DNA of 64,000 bases from Enterobacter sp. Bisph1 (GCF_000814905.1 NZ_JXAG01000037.1:20479-84478); one strand, 5' to 3'; positions 27,620 through 38,994 are shown, numbered from the stretch's first letter. Notes: generated by a model from the sequence alone, not told the origin. Numbers and translations are program-made.

Positions 27620-29800
27620 ATGAGCGCAATATCCCTGATCCAACCGGATCGCGACCTTTTCTCATGGCCCCAGTATTGGGCGGCCTGCTTTGGCCCGGCA
27701 CCTTTTTTGCCGATGACGCGCGAAGAGATGGATCAACTTGGCTGGGATAGCTGCGACATCATTCTGGTAACGGGCGATGCTTACGTTGATCACCCGAGCT
27801 TCGGGATGGCGATTTGCGGACGCATGCTGGAGGCGCAAGGTTTCCGCGTCGGCATCATTGCCCAGCCGGACTGGAACAGCAAAGACGACTTTATGCGTCT
27901 GGGTAAACCGAACCTGTTTTTTGGCGTCACCGCCGGAAATATGGATTCGATGATCAACCGCTACACCGCCGATCGTAAGCTACGTCATGACGATGCTTAC
28001 ACGCCCGATAACGTTGCGGGTAAGCGCCCGGATCGCGCCACGTTGGTCTATACCCAGCGCTGTAAAGAGGCGTGGAAAGAGGTACCGGTGATCCTCGGCG
28101 GTATTGAAGCCAGTCTGCGCCGTACCGCTCATTATGATTACTGGTCCGATACCGTGCGCCGCTCGGTGCTGATCGACGCAAAAGCCGACATGCTGATGTT
28201 CGGCAACGGCGAGCGCCCGTTGGTAGAAGTGGCGCACCGTCTGGCGGCGGGTGAACCTATTGCGCAGATCCGCGATGTGCGCAATACCGCGATTATCGTC
28301 AAAGAAGCGCTGCCGGGCTGGAGCGGCGTTGACTCTACGCGCCTTGATACGCCGGGTAAAATCGACCCTATTCCCCATCCTTACGGCGAAGATTTACCCT
28401 GCGCTGATAACAAACCCGTCGAGCCGAAAGCGCAAGAAGTTAAAACGGTTACCGTGCAGCCGCCGCGGCCAAAACCGTGGGAGAAAACCTACGTTCTGCT
28501 GCCCTCCTTTGAAAAAGTGAAGGGCGATAAAGTGCTGTATGCGCACGCATCACGCATTTTGCATCATGAAACCAACCCCGGCTGCGCCCGCGCGCTGCTG
28601 CAAAAGCATGGCGATCGCTATATCTGGATCAACCCGCCGGCGATCCCGCTGTCCACCGAAGAGATGGACAGCGTGTTTGCTCTGCCGTACCAGCGTGTGC
28701 CGCATCCCGCTTACGGCAAGAGTCGCATCCCGGCTTATGATATGATCCGTTTCTCCATCAACATCATGCGCGGCTGCTTTGGCGGCTGCTCGTTCTGCTC
28801 CATTACCGAGCATGAAGGGCGCATTATTCAGAGCCGTTCAGAAGATTCGATCATTAATGAGATCGAAGCGATTCGCGACTCGGTACCGGGTTTTACCGGC
28901 GTTATCTCCGATCTGGGTGGGCCGACGGCCAACATGTATATGCTGCGTTGCAAATCGCCGCGCGCCGAGCAGACCTGCCGCCGTCTCTCCTGCGTCTACC
29001 CGGATATCTGCCCGCACATGGATACCAACCATCAGCCCACGATCAATCTTTATCGCCGCGCCCGCGATCTGAAAGGCATCAAGAAGATCCTTATCGCTTC
29101 CGGTGTGCGTTACGATCTGGCGGTGGAAGATCCGCGTTACGTCAAAGAGCTGGCGACGCACCACGTCGGCGGGTATCTGAAAATTGCCCCGGAGCATACC
29201 GAAGAGGGGCCACTGTCGAAGATGATGAAACCGGGCATGGGCAGCTACGATCGCTTTAAACAGCTGTTCGATACCTATTCGAAAGAGGCGGGGAAAGAGC
29301 AGTATTTAATTCCCTATTTTATCTCTGCGCATCCTGGTACGCGCGATGAAGATATGGTCAACCTTGCGCTGTGGCTGAAGCGTCACCGCTTCCGCCTGGA
29401 TCAGGTGCAGAACTTCTATCCGTCGCCGCTGGCCAATTCGACGACCATGTATTACACCGGCAAAAACCCGCTGTCGAAGATCGACTATAAGAGTGAAGAA
29501 GTGGTGGTGCCGAAAGGCGATAAACAGCGCCGCCTGCATAAAGCGCTGCTGCGTTATCACGATCCCGCCAACTGGCCGCTGCTGCGCCAGGCGCTGGAAG
29601 CGATGGGTAAAAAGCACCTGATTGGCTCGCGCCGTGAGTGCCTGGTGCCTGCGCCAACGCTGGATGAGATACGCGAAGCGCGCCGTCAGAACCGGCATAC
29701 GCAGCCGGCGTTAACCAAGCATACGCCGATTGTTCATCAGCGCAGCAACGGTAAAAACGCGGCGGCACCGGCCAAAAAACGCACCCCGCGCGTACGTTAA
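27620..29800 (+). CDS. ygiQ: Radical SAM protein YgiQ
   Basis: 726-aa UPF0313-type radical SAM protein, function not established. The N-terminal domain (about 1-370) resembles a B12-binding-like fold region ([15 protein letters not shown]). The cluster motif CX3CX2C is in [13 protein letters not shown] (about residues 385-395), followed by the SAM-barrel segment [14 protein letters not shown]. The C terminus is a basic Ala/Lys/Arg-rich tail that may be disordered. A ggaagtaag ribosome binding site precedes ATG. It is followed by a strong terminator. Confidence 0.93.
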   Translation: MSAISLIQPDRDLFSWPQYWAACFGPAPFLPMTREEMDQLGWDSCDIILVTGDAYVDHPSFGMAICGRMLEAQGFRVGIIAQPDWNSKDDFMRLGKPNLFFGVTAGNMDSMINRYTADRKLRHDDAYTPDNVAGKRPDRATLVYTQRCKEAWKEVPVILGGIEASLRRTAHYDYWSDTVRRSVLIDAKADMLMFGNGERPLVEVAHRLAAGEPIAQIRDVRNTAIIVKEALPGWSGVDSTRLDTPGKIDPIPHPYGEDLPCADNKPVEPKAQEVKTVTVQPPRPKPWEKTYVLLPSFEKVKGDKVLYAHASRILHHETNPGCARALLQKHGDRYIWINPPAIPLSTEEMDSVFALPYQRVPHPAYGKSRIPAYDMIRFSINIMRGCFGGCSFCSITEHEGRIIQSRSEDSIINEIEAIRDSVPGFTGVISDLGGPTANMYMLRCKSPRAEQTCRRLSCVYPDICPHMDTNHQPTINLYRRARDLKGIKKILIASGVRYDLAVEDPRYVKELATHHVGGYLKIAPEHTEEGPLSKMMKPGMGSYDRFKQLFDTYSKEAGKEQYLIPYFISAHPGTRDEDMVNLALWLKRHRFRLDQVQNFYPSPLANSTTMYYTGKNPLSKIDYKSEEVVVPKGDKQRRLHKALLRYHDPANWPLLRQALEAMGKKHLIGSRRECLVPAPTLDEIREARRQNRHTQPALTKHTPIVHQRSNGKNAAAPAKKRTPRVR

Positions 29801-29804
29801 GCGC

Positions 29805-29837
29805 AAAAAAATCCCGGCCTTTCGCCGGGATTTTTAT
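29805..29837. terminator. Bidirectional terminator between ygiQ and dkgA
   Basis: Arms atcccggc (29811-29818) and gccgggat (29824-29831), with seven A residues before and five T residues after. Confidence 0.9.
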
Positions 29838-29878
29838 TGTCTGTGCCGTTAGCCCGCCAGGGGCTTTAACGCCAGCAC

Positions 29879-30706
29879 TCAGCCACCAAACTGATCCGGG
29901 TCCGGCCCCAGCCGTTTCCCCTGATCCAGCTTCGCAATCTCACTCAGTTCATCTTTATCAAGGCGGAAATCCCAGACGCTGAAGTTTTCAGCGATACGCG
30001 CAGGCGTAACGGATTTCGGGATCACCACCAGGCCGCTGTCGAGATGCCAGCGGATAACAATCTGGGCAGGTGTTTTGCCGTACTTATCCGCCAGATCGCG
30101 GATAACTTTCTGATCGAATACCCCTTCGCCGCCCTGCGCCAGCGGGCTCCAGGATTCCGTTTGAATTTTATGCGTCGCATTCCACGCATGCAGTTGGCGC
30201 TGCTGCATCAGCGGATGCAGCTCAATCTGGTTAACCACCGGGATCACGCTGGTTTCATCGATGATCTTTTGCAGATGGTGAATCTCGAAGTTACATACGC
30301 CGATACTTTTAACCAGCCCCTGCTTTTGCAGCTCGATCATGCCCTGCCAGGCCTCAACGTAATGATCGATTGCCGGAACCGGCCAGTGCATCAGGTAGAG
30401 ATCGACATAATCCAGCTGCAGTTTCTGCAGGCTGGTTTTCAGCGCTTCGGCGGGGCGTTGCTGATCGTCATTCCACAGTTTGGTAGTGATAAACAGTTCA
30501 TCACGCGGTACGCCTGCGCTGGCTAACGCGTTGCCAACACCCTCTTCGTTCTTATAGGCGGCGGCGGTATCAATTGAGCGATACCCGACTTCCAGCGCCT
30601 TATGGATGGCGGTTACCACTTCCTCGTTGCTCGCTTTCCACACGCCAAGTCCCAGTTGTGGCATCACATTGCCGTCAGACAGCTTAATCACGGTTGGATG
30701 TGTCAT
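29879..30706 (-). CDS. dkgA: 2,5-diketo-D-gluconate reductase A / methylglyoxal reductase DkgA
   Basis: NADPH-dependent aldo-keto reductase, 275 aa, cytoplasmic; it also reduces methylglyoxal and furfural in E. coli. AKR signatures are seen in order: GYRSIDTAAAYKNEEGVG with catalytic D and Y (about 41-58), K in FITTKLWNDD, H in YLMHWPVP, and the NADPH-site segment VVIPKSVTPARIAENFSVWDF. It follows yqhD on the same strand with about 99 bp between them, as in the YqhC-controlled E. coli unit. Confidence 0.95.
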   Translation of the reverse strand: MTHPTVIKLSDGNVMPQLGLGVWKASNEEVVTAIHKALEVGYRSIDTAAAYKNEEGVGNALASAGVPRDELFITTKLWNDDQQRPAEALKTSLQKLQLDYVDLYLMHWPVPAIDHYVEAWQGMIELQKQGLVKSIGVCNFEIHHLQKIIDETSVIPVVNQIELHPLMQQRQLHAWNATHKIQTESWSPLAQGGEGVFDQKVIRDLADKYGKTPAQIVIRWHLDSGLVVIPKSVTPARIAENFSVWDFRLDKDELSEIAKLDQGKRLGPDPDQFGG

Positions 30707-30805
30707 GCATTTCTCCTTTGTAAGCTTACCGGGACGAGCCCGGTAAGGTGGGGTGCATTAATTGTGGTCGAAAAACCCAAAAACGGAAGGCGAAGAGGTG
30801 AGACC

Positions 30806-31969
30806 TTAGCGCGCCGCTTCGTAAATACGGCGGCTCACCTCAAGAGTAATATCCTGATGTTCGCCAAGTTTCGTCATCCCATGCTCTTCCAGTTTAGCCA
30901 GCAGCGCCGGAATGGAGCTGCCGTCGAGGCCATAACCCGACAGACGGGTTGGTACGCCCATACGCTCGAAGAAGTTGCGTGTTGCTTCGATAGCCGCATC
31001 GATGCGCTCGCTTTCTGAACCTTCAGTGATGTTCCAGACGCGCTCTGCGTACTGCAGCAGTTTTTCACGTTTGGTATCGCGTTTTTCATTCCATAGGGCA
31101 GGCAGCACCACCGCCAGCGTCTGGGCATGATCCAGCCCGTGCATTGCGGTCAGCTCATGGCCCAGCATATGGGTTGCCCAGTCCTGCGGCACGCCCGCGC
31201 CGATAAGGCCGTTCAACGCTTGCGTCGCCGCCCACATAACGTTGGCGCGCACATCGTAGTTTTCCGGTTCCTGCAACGCTTTCGGGCCCTCTTCGATCAG
31301 CGTCAGCAGAATGCCTTCTGCAAAGCGATCCTGAATTTTACCCGCGACCGGGTAAGTGACGTACTGCTCAACGGTATGAACAAAGGCGTCGACCACGCCG
31401 TTCGCCACCTGGCGCGGCGGCAGGGTAAAGGTGTAAACCGGATCCAGCACCGCGAACACCGGCTGTACGAAGGCAGAGTGGAAAGCCTGTTTATCGCCGG
31501 TCGCTTTACGCGATACCACCGCGCCAGCATTGGATTCAGAACCCGTTGCCGGCAGCGTCAGCACGGAGCCCATCGAGATAGCGCTTTTGATTTCGCTCCC
31601 GCGGGTCTGCAGGATATGCCAGGGATCGATGCCGTCGGCATAGTGTGCCGCTGCGGCAATAAATTTAGTGCCATCCAGCACCGAGCCGCCGCCCACCGCC
31701 AGCAGGAAGGTGATATTTTCCGCTTTCACCACCTGTACCGCTTTCATCAGCGTTTCATAGGTCGGGTTCGGTTCGATACCGCCAAATTCAAGCACGTCCA
31801 GCCCTGAAAGGGCGCTGTAAACCTGGTCGAGCACGCCGTTTTTCTTTACGCTGCCGCCGCCGTAGGTGATCAACACGCGCGCGTTAGCCGGAATTTGTTC
31901 ACGCAGATTGGCGATAGCGCCTTTGCCAAACAGGATGCGGGTCGGGGTATGTAAATTAAAACTGTTCAT
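30806..31969 (-). CDS. yqhD: NADPH-dependent aldehyde reductase YqhD
   Basis: Iron-type alcohol dehydrogenase family, 387 aa. It reduces many short aldehydes, including lipid-peroxidation products and furans. Visible are GGGSVKKNG (NADPH-binding), AVGGGSVLDGTKF (about 94-106), and metal ligands in DAFVHTVEQYV and MLGHELTAMHGLDHAQT. The start at 31969 (MNSFNLHTPTRI) gives the E. coli length; an upstream in-frame ATG at 32065 has no family support. Divergent from the regulator yqhC. Confidence 0.96.
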   Translation of the reverse strand: MNSFNLHTPTRILFGKGAIANLREQIPANARVLITYGGGSVKKNGVLDQVYSALSGLDVLEFGGIEPNPTYETLMKAVQVVKAENITFLLAVGGGSVLDGTKFIAAAAHYADGIDPWHILQTRGSEIKSAISMGSVLTLPATGSESNAGAVVSRKATGDKQAFHSAFVQPVFAVLDPVYTFTLPPRQVANGVVDAFVHTVEQYVTYPVAGKIQDRFAEGILLTLIEEGPKALQEPENYDVRANVMWAATQALNGLIGAGVPQDWATHMLGHELTAMHGLDHAQTLAVVLPALWNEKRDTKREKLLQYAERVWNITEGSESERIDAAIEATRNFFERMGVPTRLSGYGLDGSSIPALLAKLEEHGMTKLGEHQDITLEVSRRIYEAAR

Positions 31970-32163
31970 TGTGCGTTCCCTTCTGATTGAGGTTAAAGAG
32001 CGGTGGCGATGTTTTGCCTGATGGGGTTTATTGTGGGCGCGGGCCCGCGCGCCCTCAATGCACATTCCTGCCTATGTCTTGCCTGTTTCTCCATGTCACT
32101 GGAGAAAATGTGCAAAACTTTGCACACTGTGCGGGTCAAAATTGTTTGCCGGAGTGGCGAAAA

Positions 32164-33063
32164 ATGAAGCGTGAAAAGATTTGTCTGCAGCTGACGGATA
32201 AAATTAAGCATTTGAAAATAAATGAAAACAAGCTAAGCGCTCTGCTGCCGGATATCCGTTTGCTGTACGGCACGCAGCCGGGAACCCGCACGCCGGTAAT
32301 GTATCAGCCGGGGATCGTGTTTCTCTTTTCCGGGCACAAAATTGGTTATATCAATGAAAGAGTCTTTCGTTATGACACCAATGAATATTTGCTGCTCACC
32401 GTGCCGCTGCCTTTTGAGTGCGAAACCTTTGCTACGCCGGAAGTGCCGCTGGCAGGGATCCGCCTAAATGTCGATATTTTACAGCTGCAGGAACTGCTGA
32501 TGGACATTGGCGAAGATGAACACTTCCGTCCCGATGTGGCGGCCAGCGGCATCAACTCGGCGGTGCTCTCGGAGGAGATCCTCTGCGCCGCTGAGCGGCT
32601 GCTTGATGTGATGGAGCGCCCGCTGGATGCGCGTATTCTTGGCAAACAGATTATCCGTGAAATGCTCTATCACGTGCTGACGGGGCCGTGCGGCGGCGCG
32701 CTGCTGGCACTGGTCAGCCGCCAGACGCACTTTAGCCTGATAAGCCGCGTGCTCAAACGCATTGAAAGCCAGTACACGGAAAACCTCAGCGTCGATCAGC
32801 TGGCGGCGGAGGCCAATATGAGCGTTTCGGCGTTTCACCACAACTTTAAGTCGGTGACCAGCACCTCGCCGTTGCAATACCTGAAAACCTACCGGCTGCA
32901 TAAGGCGCGGATGTTAATGGTGCACGACGGCATGAAAGCCAGCGCGGCGGCCATTCGCGTGGGCTACGAAAGCCCGTCGCAGTTTAGCCGTGAGTTTAAG
33001 CGTTATTTTGGCCTGACGCCGGGAGAAGATGTGGCGAGAATTCGCACCATTCAGGGGAACTAA
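32164..33063 (+). CDS. yqhC: AraC-family regulator YqhC
   Basis: Activator of yqhD-dkgA in response to reactive aldehydes (known in E. coli). 299 aa from ATG at 32164, which is preceded by ccggagtgg and starts [10 protein letters not shown] longer in-frame ATG at 31987 overlaps the promoter region and is unlikely. The N-terminal AraC_N effector domain (about 30-170) precedes two helix-turn-helix units: [22 protein letters not shown] and [20 protein letters not shown]. Divergent from yqhD, 195 bp between starts. Confidence 0.94.
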   Translation: MKREKICLQLTDKIKHLKINENKLSALLPDIRLLYGTQPGTRTPVMYQPGIVFLFSGHKIGYINERVFRYDTNEYLLLTVPLPFECETFATPEVPLAGIRLNVDILQLQELLMDIGEDEHFRPDVAASGINSAVLSEEILCAAERLLDVMERPLDARILGKQIIREMLYHVLTGPCGGALLALVSRQTHFSLISRVLKRIESQYTENLSVDQLAAEANMSVSAFHHNFKSVTSTSPLQYLKTYRLHKARMLMVHDGMKASAAAIRVGYESPSQFSREFKRYFGLTPGEDVARIRTIQGN

Positions 33064-33064
33064 C

Positions 33065-33092
33065 CGTCCCCTCTTCACAGGAAGAGGGGGAA
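33065..33092. terminator. Hairpin between yqhC and yghB
   Basis: Arms cccctcttc (33068-33076) and gaagagggg (33081-33089) lie between two convergent genes. Confidence 0.7.
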
Positions 33093-33094
33093 TG

Positions 33095-33754
33095 TTACGC
33101 GTTACTGTATTTTTTCTTCAGCACTACCGTGACCGCACCAATCAGGCCGACCACCAGCAGGAATAGTGGCAGCACCATCAGGAAGGTCATCACCTGATCT
33201 TCATGGCGTTTCACAAACGGGATCATGCTAATGGCGTAACCCAGGGAAGTGACGGCGCCTACCCACAGCAGCGCGCTCAGCCAGTTGAAAATCTGAAAGC
33301 GGCGGTTAGAAAGGCCGGAAATCCCCGCCATTGTCGGTAACAAGGTGCGCACAAAAGCGAGAAAACGTCCCGCCAGCAGCGCCAGCAGACCGTGGCGATC
33401 GAACATACAGGTCGCCCGCTCATGGTATTTCACCGGCAGCTGCGACAACCAGCTTTTCACCACGCGCGTATTGCCAAGCCATCTTCCCTGCAGATAGCTC
33501 AGCCAGCAGCCGAGGCTGGCGGCGGAAGTCAGAATGGCTAAGGTCGCGACAAAATCCATGCAGCCGCGCGCAATCAGCGCACCGGCCAGCAGCAGCAGGC
33601 TGTCACCGGGCAAAAACGAAGCAGGAAGCAGGCCGTTTTCTAAAAAGAGTGTGGCAAACATCACTAAATAAACAACACCGACAACATGCGGATTTGCCAG
33701 CGCAGCAAAGTCGTGATGCCAGAGCGCAGCAATAATATCTTGAATAACAGCCAT
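33095..33754 (-). CDS. yghB: DedA-family inner-membrane protein YghB
   Basis: 219 aa with about five hydrophobic segments. DedA family, redundant with YqjA in E. coli for cell division and envelope homeostasis, and possibly a phospholipid or undecaprenyl-phosphate translocase. Family segments [22 protein letters not shown] (about residues 38-59) and the [18 protein letters not shown] (F-x-R-x3-P) block are clear. Between yqhC and metC as in E. coli. Confidence 0.94.
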   Translation of the reverse strand: MAVIQDIIAALWHHDFAALANPHVVGVVYLVMFATLFLENGLLPASFLPGDSLLLLAGALIARGCMDFVATLAILTSAASLGCWLSYLQGRWLGNTRVVKSWLSQLPVKYHERATCMFDRHGLLALLAGRFLAFVRTLLPTMAGISGLSNRRFQIFNWLSALLWVGAVTSLGYAISMIPFVKRHEDQVMTFLMVLPLFLLVVGLIGAVTVVLKKKYSNA

Positions 33755-33871
33755 GGACTTTCCCGTGGAACAGCGTAGAGGAAGCTATTGTACTCCAGTT
33801 AGCCTGAAACACCTTGATCGGGGGCGCAAGAAACATAGAATTTTCCTAATTCTTACGCCCGTAAACCTGGT

Positions 33872-35065
<1,194 letters not shown>

Positions 35066-35078
35066 TCAACCTGTTTTT

Positions 35079-35102
35079 ATACGTCTGGATGTCCAGACTA
35101 CC
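35079..35102 (-). promoter_or_regulatory. Candidate tandem MetJ (met box) operator upstream of metC
   Basis: Three adjacent octamers, atacgtct, ggatgtcc and agactacc, match AGACGTCT at 6, 5 and 4 of 8 positions. They sit 20-43 bp upstream of the metC start. Repression by MetJ with S-adenosylmethionine is inferred. Confidence 0.6.
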
Positions 35103-35227
35103 ATGATTGTCGACGGTTGCCTCACAGAGTTAACGCGGCGGATAAATTTTTCCAGAAAATGGACATTGGCGTTTGTTTACTGCGTAAGCGCAAAGAAAAT
35201 GACTTTTTACTCAGGCACTATGCGAAT

Positions 35228-35246
35228 ACTAATGAGAACCACTATC
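35228..35246 (+). promoter_or_regulatory. Candidate Fur box upstream of exbB
   Basis: actaatgagaaccactatc matches the 19-bp Fur consensus at 14 positions by my count. It lies about 65-80 bp upstream of exbB, in line with known iron control of exbBD. Confidence 0.6.
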
Positions 35247-35309
35247 AATTCGACGACTTTTTGATATCATGACGCACAGATTTTGTGATTTGCGTCTCGG
35301 AGATACAGT

Positions 35310-36041
35310 GTGGGTAATAATTTGATGCAGACGGATCTTTCCGTGTGGGGCATGTATCACCATGCCGACATCGTGGTGAAAGTGGTAATGATTGGCCTGA
35401 TTCTGGCTTCTGTCGTCACCTGGGCGCTATTCTTTAGTAAGAGCGTTGAGATGATTTCGCACAAACGCCGCCTCAAACGTGAGCAGAAGCTGCTGGCTGA
35501 AGCCCGTTCCCTTAATCAGGCGAGTGAGATTGCCTCCGCTTTCCCGGCGCGCAGCGTAAGCACCCAGTTAATCAACGAAGCCCAGAACGAGCTGGAACTC
35601 TCCGCAGGTAGCGAAGATAACGAAGGTATTAAAGAGCGTACTGGTTTTCGTCTGGAACGGCGCGTTGCTGCGACTGGCCGCTATATGGGCCGCGGCAATG
35701 GTTATCTTGCGACGATTGGTGCCATCTCTCCTTTTATCGGTCTGTTTGGTACCGTTTGGGGCATCATGAACAGCTTTATCGGTATTGCACAAACGCAAAC
35801 CACCAACCTCGCGGTAGTAGCACCGGGTATCGCGGAAGCGCTGCTGGCAACGGCAATCGGCCTGGTAGCGGCTATCCCGGCGGTGGTTATTTATAACCTC
35901 TTCGCCCGCATGATTGGCAGCTATAAAGCGACGCTTGGCGATGTCGCCGCGCAGGTTCTGCTGCTGCAAAGCCGCGATCTGGACCTCGCTGCCAGCAACG
36001 CACAGCCGGTTCGCACCACGCAAAAATTACGTGTAGGTTGA
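35310..36041 (+). CDS. exbB: TonB-complex proton channel subunit ExbB
   Basis: Inner-membrane pentamer that, with ExbD, uses the proton gradient to energise TonB and outer-membrane siderophore receptors such as the iutA product in this window. 243 aa with three membrane helices (about 20-43, 130-155 and 175-200). The TolQ/MotA-type signature GAISPFIGLFGTVWGIM is present. The start is GTG at 35310 (GNNLMQTDLSVWGMY), as in E. coli, with a cggaga ribosome binding site. Six bp separate it from exbD. Confidence 0.96.
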   Translation: MGNNLMQTDLSVWGMYHHADIVVKVVMIGLILASVVTWALFFSKSVEMISHKRRLKREQKLLAEARSLNQASEIASAFPARSVSTQLINEAQNELELSAGSEDNEGIKERTGFRLERRVAATGRYMGRGNGYLATIGAISPFIGLFGTVWGIMNSFIGIAQTQTTNLAVVAPGIAEALLATAIGLVAAIPAVVIYNLFARMIGSYKATLGDVAAQVLLLQSRDLDLAASNAQPVRTTQKLRVG

Positions 36042-36047
36042 TGGGTT

Positions 36048-36473
36048 ATGGCTTTACGTCTTAATGAAAACCTCGACGATAACGGCGAAATGCACGAAAT
36101 CAACGTCACGCCCTTTATCGACGTTATGTTAGTGCTGCTGATTATCTTTATGGTCGCCGCGCCGCTTGCCACGGTTGATGTCAAAGTTAACCTGCCGGCA
36201 TCGACCAGCCAGCCGCAGCCGCGCCCGGAAAAACCGGTTTACCTGTCGGTAAAAGCGGATAACTCGATGTATATCGGCAACGATCAGGTCACCGATGAGA
36301 CGATGATTAGTGCGTTGAATACGCTGACCGAGGGTAAAAAAGACACCACCATTTTCTTCCGTGCGGATAAAACCGTCGAGTACGCCACGATGATGAAAGT
36401 GATGGATACGCTGCATCAGGCAGGGTATCTGAAAATCGGCCTGGTGGGCGAAGAAGTCACCAAAGCGAAGTAA
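36048..36473 (+). CDS. exbD: TonB-complex subunit ExbD
   Basis: 141 aa with one membrane helix (about residues 23-43) and a periplasmic domain. The essential proton-carrying Asp25 is in TPFIDVMLVLL. Overlapping operon spacing with exbB (6 bp) shows co-transcription. The downstream hairpin ends the operon and faces yghA. Confidence 0.96.
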   Translation: MALRLNENLDDNGEMHEINVTPFIDVMLVLLIIFMVAAPLATVDVKVNLPASTSQPQPRPEKPVYLSVKADNSMYIGNDQVTDETMISALNTLTEGKKDTTIFFRADKTVEYATMMKVMDTLHQAGYLKIGLVGEEVTKAK

Positions 36474-36486
36474 TAAACTAATCGAT

Positions 36487-36517
36487 TAAAAAAGCTGGCA
36501 GGTGCCAGCTTTTTTTA
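36487..36517. terminator. Bidirectional terminator between exbD and yghA
   Basis: Arms agctggca (36493-36500) and tgccagct (36503-36510), with an A run before and seven T residues after. Confidence 0.9.
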
Positions 36518-36534
36518 TACCTGCATCAGGCCAT

Positions 36535-37431
36535 TTAACCTAAATGTTCGCCGCCCGTCACGCCATGTACTTCGGCGGTAACGTAGCTCGACTCCTGACT
36601 TGCCAGATAGACATAAATCGGTGCCAGTTCAGCAGGCTGCCCGGCGCGTTTAAGCGGGGTTTGCTGACCAAACGTTGGCAGTTTCTCCTGCGGCTGACCG
36701 CCCGCAATTTGCAGCGCTGTCCAGATAGGGCCGGGGGCGACAATGTTGACGCGAATCCCTTTCTCAGCCACCTGCTTCGCCAGCCCGCGGCTGAAGTTAA
36801 GAATTGCCGCCTTGGTTGAGGCATAATCCAGCAGGTGCGTACTCGGTTGATACGCCTGAATAGAGGATGTGGTGATGATGCTTGAGCCTGGCGGCAGCAG
36901 CGGCACGGCTTCCTGGGTCATCCAGAACAGCGCAAACACGTTAACGGTATAGGTCTGGATAAACTGCTCGCTGGTGATATTGGCAATCTCTTCCACCGCA
37001 ACCTGTTTACCCGCCACCAGCGCCAGAATATCCAGCCCGCCGAGCTGCTCTTTCGCCTTGTGCGGCAGCGAGCGTGCGAACGACTCATCCGTCAGATCGC
37101 CTGGAATTAATACCGCTTTGCGCCCGGCGGCTTCGATTTGCGCTTTCACCTGCTGCGCATCTTCCTCTTCCGCCGGTAAATAGTTGATGGCGACATCCGC
37201 GCCTTCGCGTGCATAGGCGATGGCCGCCGCGCGACCGATACCGGAATCGCCGCCGGTCACCAGCGCCTTACGCCCTTTTAACCGCCCGCTGCCGACATAG
37301 CTGTTCTCGCCGCAGTCGGGCACCGGATCCATCTTCGCCTGCACGCCCGGCGTTGGCTGCAGCTGCTTGGGGTATTCACCGGTATAATACTGGGTGGTGG
37401 GATCCTGCATTTTCGTCTGATCATTTGACAT
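36535..37431 (-). CDS. yghA: SDR-family oxidoreductase YghA
   Basis: 298-aa NADP(H)-dependent short-chain dehydrogenase of the glucose/ribitol-dehydrogenase-like branch; substrate not established. The Rossmann motif [12 protein letters not shown] is at about residues 59-70. The catalytic set is the serine in TTSSIQAY, the tyrosine in [12 protein letters not shown] (YxxxK) and the N in VNVFALF. There is a family-typical long N-terminal extension ([14 protein letters not shown]). On E. coli synteny between exbD and yqhA; here three extra genes follow before yqhA. Confidence 0.94.
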   Translation of the reverse strand: MSNDQTKMQDPTTQYYTGEYPKQLQPTPGVQAKMDPVPDCGENSYVGSGRLKGRKALVTGGDSGIGRAAAIAYAREGADVAINYLPAEEEDAQQVKAQIEAAGRKAVLIPGDLTDESFARSLPHKAKEQLGGLDILALVAGKQVAVEEIANITSEQFIQTYTVNVFALFWMTQEAVPLLPPGSSIITTSSIQAYQPSTHLLDYASTKAAILNFSRGLAKQVAEKGIRVNIVAPGPIWTALQIAGGQPQEKLPTFGQQTPLKRAGQPAELAPIYVYLASQESSYVTAEVHGVTGGEHLG

Positions 37432-37544
37432 AAAGTACCCTCCATTACGGTTGTTCAGTACTTAAGGGTAGAAGCTTGCGCTGAGATTGCCGCGAAATTC
37501 AGGATTATCGTAGAAGTGCGCATCAAAGCAGGGGAGGGGAGGTT

Positions 37545-37979
37545 CTACTTAGCGTTTGTCGCGCTGTGGGCGGCGACCTCTTCTTCCAGCGCCACGGTGG
37601 TGACGTTCGAGGTGCGGTATTCACCATCGCTCAATTTACGGCTCAATCGCAGCGTAGCCGTTTCCCGCGCCAGAATGTATTGGTAATTGGCTTCCAGGCG
37701 ACCCATGATTTTTTCCTGCAGTTCCGGTTTCTGCTCGATGATGGCATCGATTACCGCACCGTAGATCTCTTCTTTAACCTGTAGCGGATAAATTTCTCGC
37801 CGGTTCTGCCATTTCAGACGTACCAGCGCCGCAGGAATAGACACCAGCTCGCGGGCGATACGCTGGACAGTTTCGTTTTTGCTTAATATCAGCGCCTCTC
37901 TATTTTGCTTTAAGATAAATTCATCGCTTTTTTTGTTATCTAAAGCTAAATAGACATTATTATTATCGACGTCTTTCAT
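37545..37979 (-). CDS. Unrecognised protein, 144 aa (second gene of a two-gene unit)
   Basis: No family recognised. Soluble, largely helical and charged: the middle holds ETVQRIARELVSIPAALVR and a KPELQEKIMGRLEANYQYILARETATLR stretch that could form a long helix or coiled coil. No signal peptide or membrane segment. The start at 37979 (MKDVDNNN) is one base after the stop of the preceding gene, so the pair is translationally coupled; a longer frame to 38051 overlaps that gene and is rejected. Base composition is more AT-rich than the flanking core genes, hinting at acquisition. Confidence 0.75.
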   Translation of the reverse strand: MKDVDNNNVYLALDNKKSDEFILKQNREALILSKNETVQRIARELVSIPAALVRLKWQNRREIYPLQVKEEIYGAVIDAIIEQKPELQEKIMGRLEANYQYILARETATLRLSRKLSDGEYRTSNVTTVALEEEVAAHSATNAK

Positions 37980-37980
37980 A

Positions 37981-38385
37981 TTACTCACCCGCCAGCTTAT
38001 AAAAAATGGGTGCATCCTTTTCTCGGGTAATGAGGTTAAGCCAAATCTCATTGCCTGCGTCGTTAATTTGCTGCGTTTTTTCGTTAATGATTTGGCTTAA
38101 TGACTGAGCATCGATCTCGCCTTCCGCTTGTAAATCATTAAGTAAGCGGGCAAACGTTTCAATTTTAACCACGCGTAATAGCCGCTCTTTTATATGGCGA
38201 TCGCGCTCTTCAAGCAGCATATTTTTCGACTGCCCGGTGCGGCTTCCATTGGCTAAAATATCGTTAGCGTATTCCTCGAGCGTTCTTTTACCCTGAGTTA
38301 AATTAGTATCTTTTTGTTCTTCTCCGGGCACGGGTTCAGCGGCAGAAATGTGAAAACGTGCCGGGACAAGATTCTCGGGTAGCAT
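37981..38385 (-). CDS. Unrecognised protein, 134 aa (first gene of a two-gene unit)
   Basis: No family recognised. Soluble and strongly charged, with helix-forming stretches (LLEERDRHIKERLLRVVKIETFARLLNDLQ, about residues 56-85) and a C terminus NEIWLNLITREKDAPIFYKLAGE. The ATG at 38385 is 8 bases after aagga; a TTG at 38391 is in frame but too close to that site. It is divergent from the membrane-anchored gene at 38488, with 102 bp between them, so the three may form one functional module (inference). Confidence 0.75.
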   Translation of the reverse strand: MLPENLVPARFHISAAEPVPGEEQKDTNLTQGKRTLEEYANDILANGSRTGQSKNMLLEERDRHIKERLLRVVKIETFARLLNDLQAEGEIDAQSLSQIINEKTQQINDAGNEIWLNLITREKDAPIFYKLAGE

Positions 38386-38438
38386 TTCCAATGTCCTTTA
38401 ATATCAACAGAGAAGAGAGGTTTCAGGCGTGAGGTTCG

Positions 38439-38467
38439 TTGACAATATCATGACGCACTTTTAAAAT
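38439..38467 (+). promoter_or_regulatory. Near-consensus sigma-70 promoter for the 38488 gene
   Basis: TTGACA at 38439-38444, exactly 17 bp, then TAAAAT at 38462-38467. It lies 21 bp before the ATG and leaves room for an aaaggag ribosome binding site near 38476. Confidence 0.75.
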
Positions 38468-38487
38468 CAAAAAAAAGGAGCCTGCTG

Positions 38488-38994
38488 ATGAACAGTATTT
38501 TTTATTCTGTTATTGCTTTATTGCTGCTCACGGGCGGCGTTCTTATATTGATGCGCGAGTACAATAAAAATAGTTCCCTGAGTGAAATTGATAAGTTACC
38601 TGCACCGCCGCAGCTGTTGTCAAAAGAGGAAGGTGAAGATCATTTCTCGGTGCTAATGAATGCGATTACCCCGGTATGGTACTGGCGCGTTAATCATGAA
38701 TATATTGATTTTCTTCATGCGACAATTAAGCGCATGAATATGGCAGAGTTAAATAGCACGCCGGGCTTATTTGAAGCGCAGCGTCGCTGTAGCGATCTCA
38801 ATTCGGCGGTATATAAGTATTACGATAATATAAAGAAACGCTGCGTCAACGGTGAAAAAGTCCCGCATGCGGATCTCGATGTGCTCAACTTACGCCAGTG
38901 TTTTCGTGAATTCAGCATGGAAGCCTATCCGGCGCTGGTGGTGCTGGTCTGGCCGGAGTATCAGCGGCCGTGGGTAATTCCTGACGAAGTGTGA
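38488..38994 (+). CDS. Unrecognised membrane-anchored protein, 168 aa
   Basis: No family recognised. Residues 1-22 (SIFYSVIALLLLTGGVLILMR) form one hydrophobic anchor, followed by a soluble domain with many aromatics (TPVWYWRVNHEYIDFLHATIKR, about 62-83), two cysteines (RRCSDLN, KKRCVNG) and the C-terminal PALVVLVWPEYQRPWVIPDE. Strong ribosome binding site and promoter. Divergent from the coupled pair at 37545-38385. Not present at this place in E. coli, between yghA and yqhA. Confidence 0.8.
   Translation: MNSIFYSVIALLLLTGGVLILMREYNKNSSLSEIDKLPAPPQLLSKEEGEDHFSVLMNAITPVWYWRVNHEYIDFLHATIKRMNMAELNSTPGLFEAQRRCSDLNSAVYKYYDNIKKRCVNGEKVPHADLDVLNLRQCFREFSMEAYPALVVLVWPEYQRPWVIPDEV

Noticed and set aside
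31987..32163. 59-codon extension of YqhC
   Set aside because: Covers the yqhD-yqhC promoter region and has no match in family members; ATG 32164 has the ribosome binding site.
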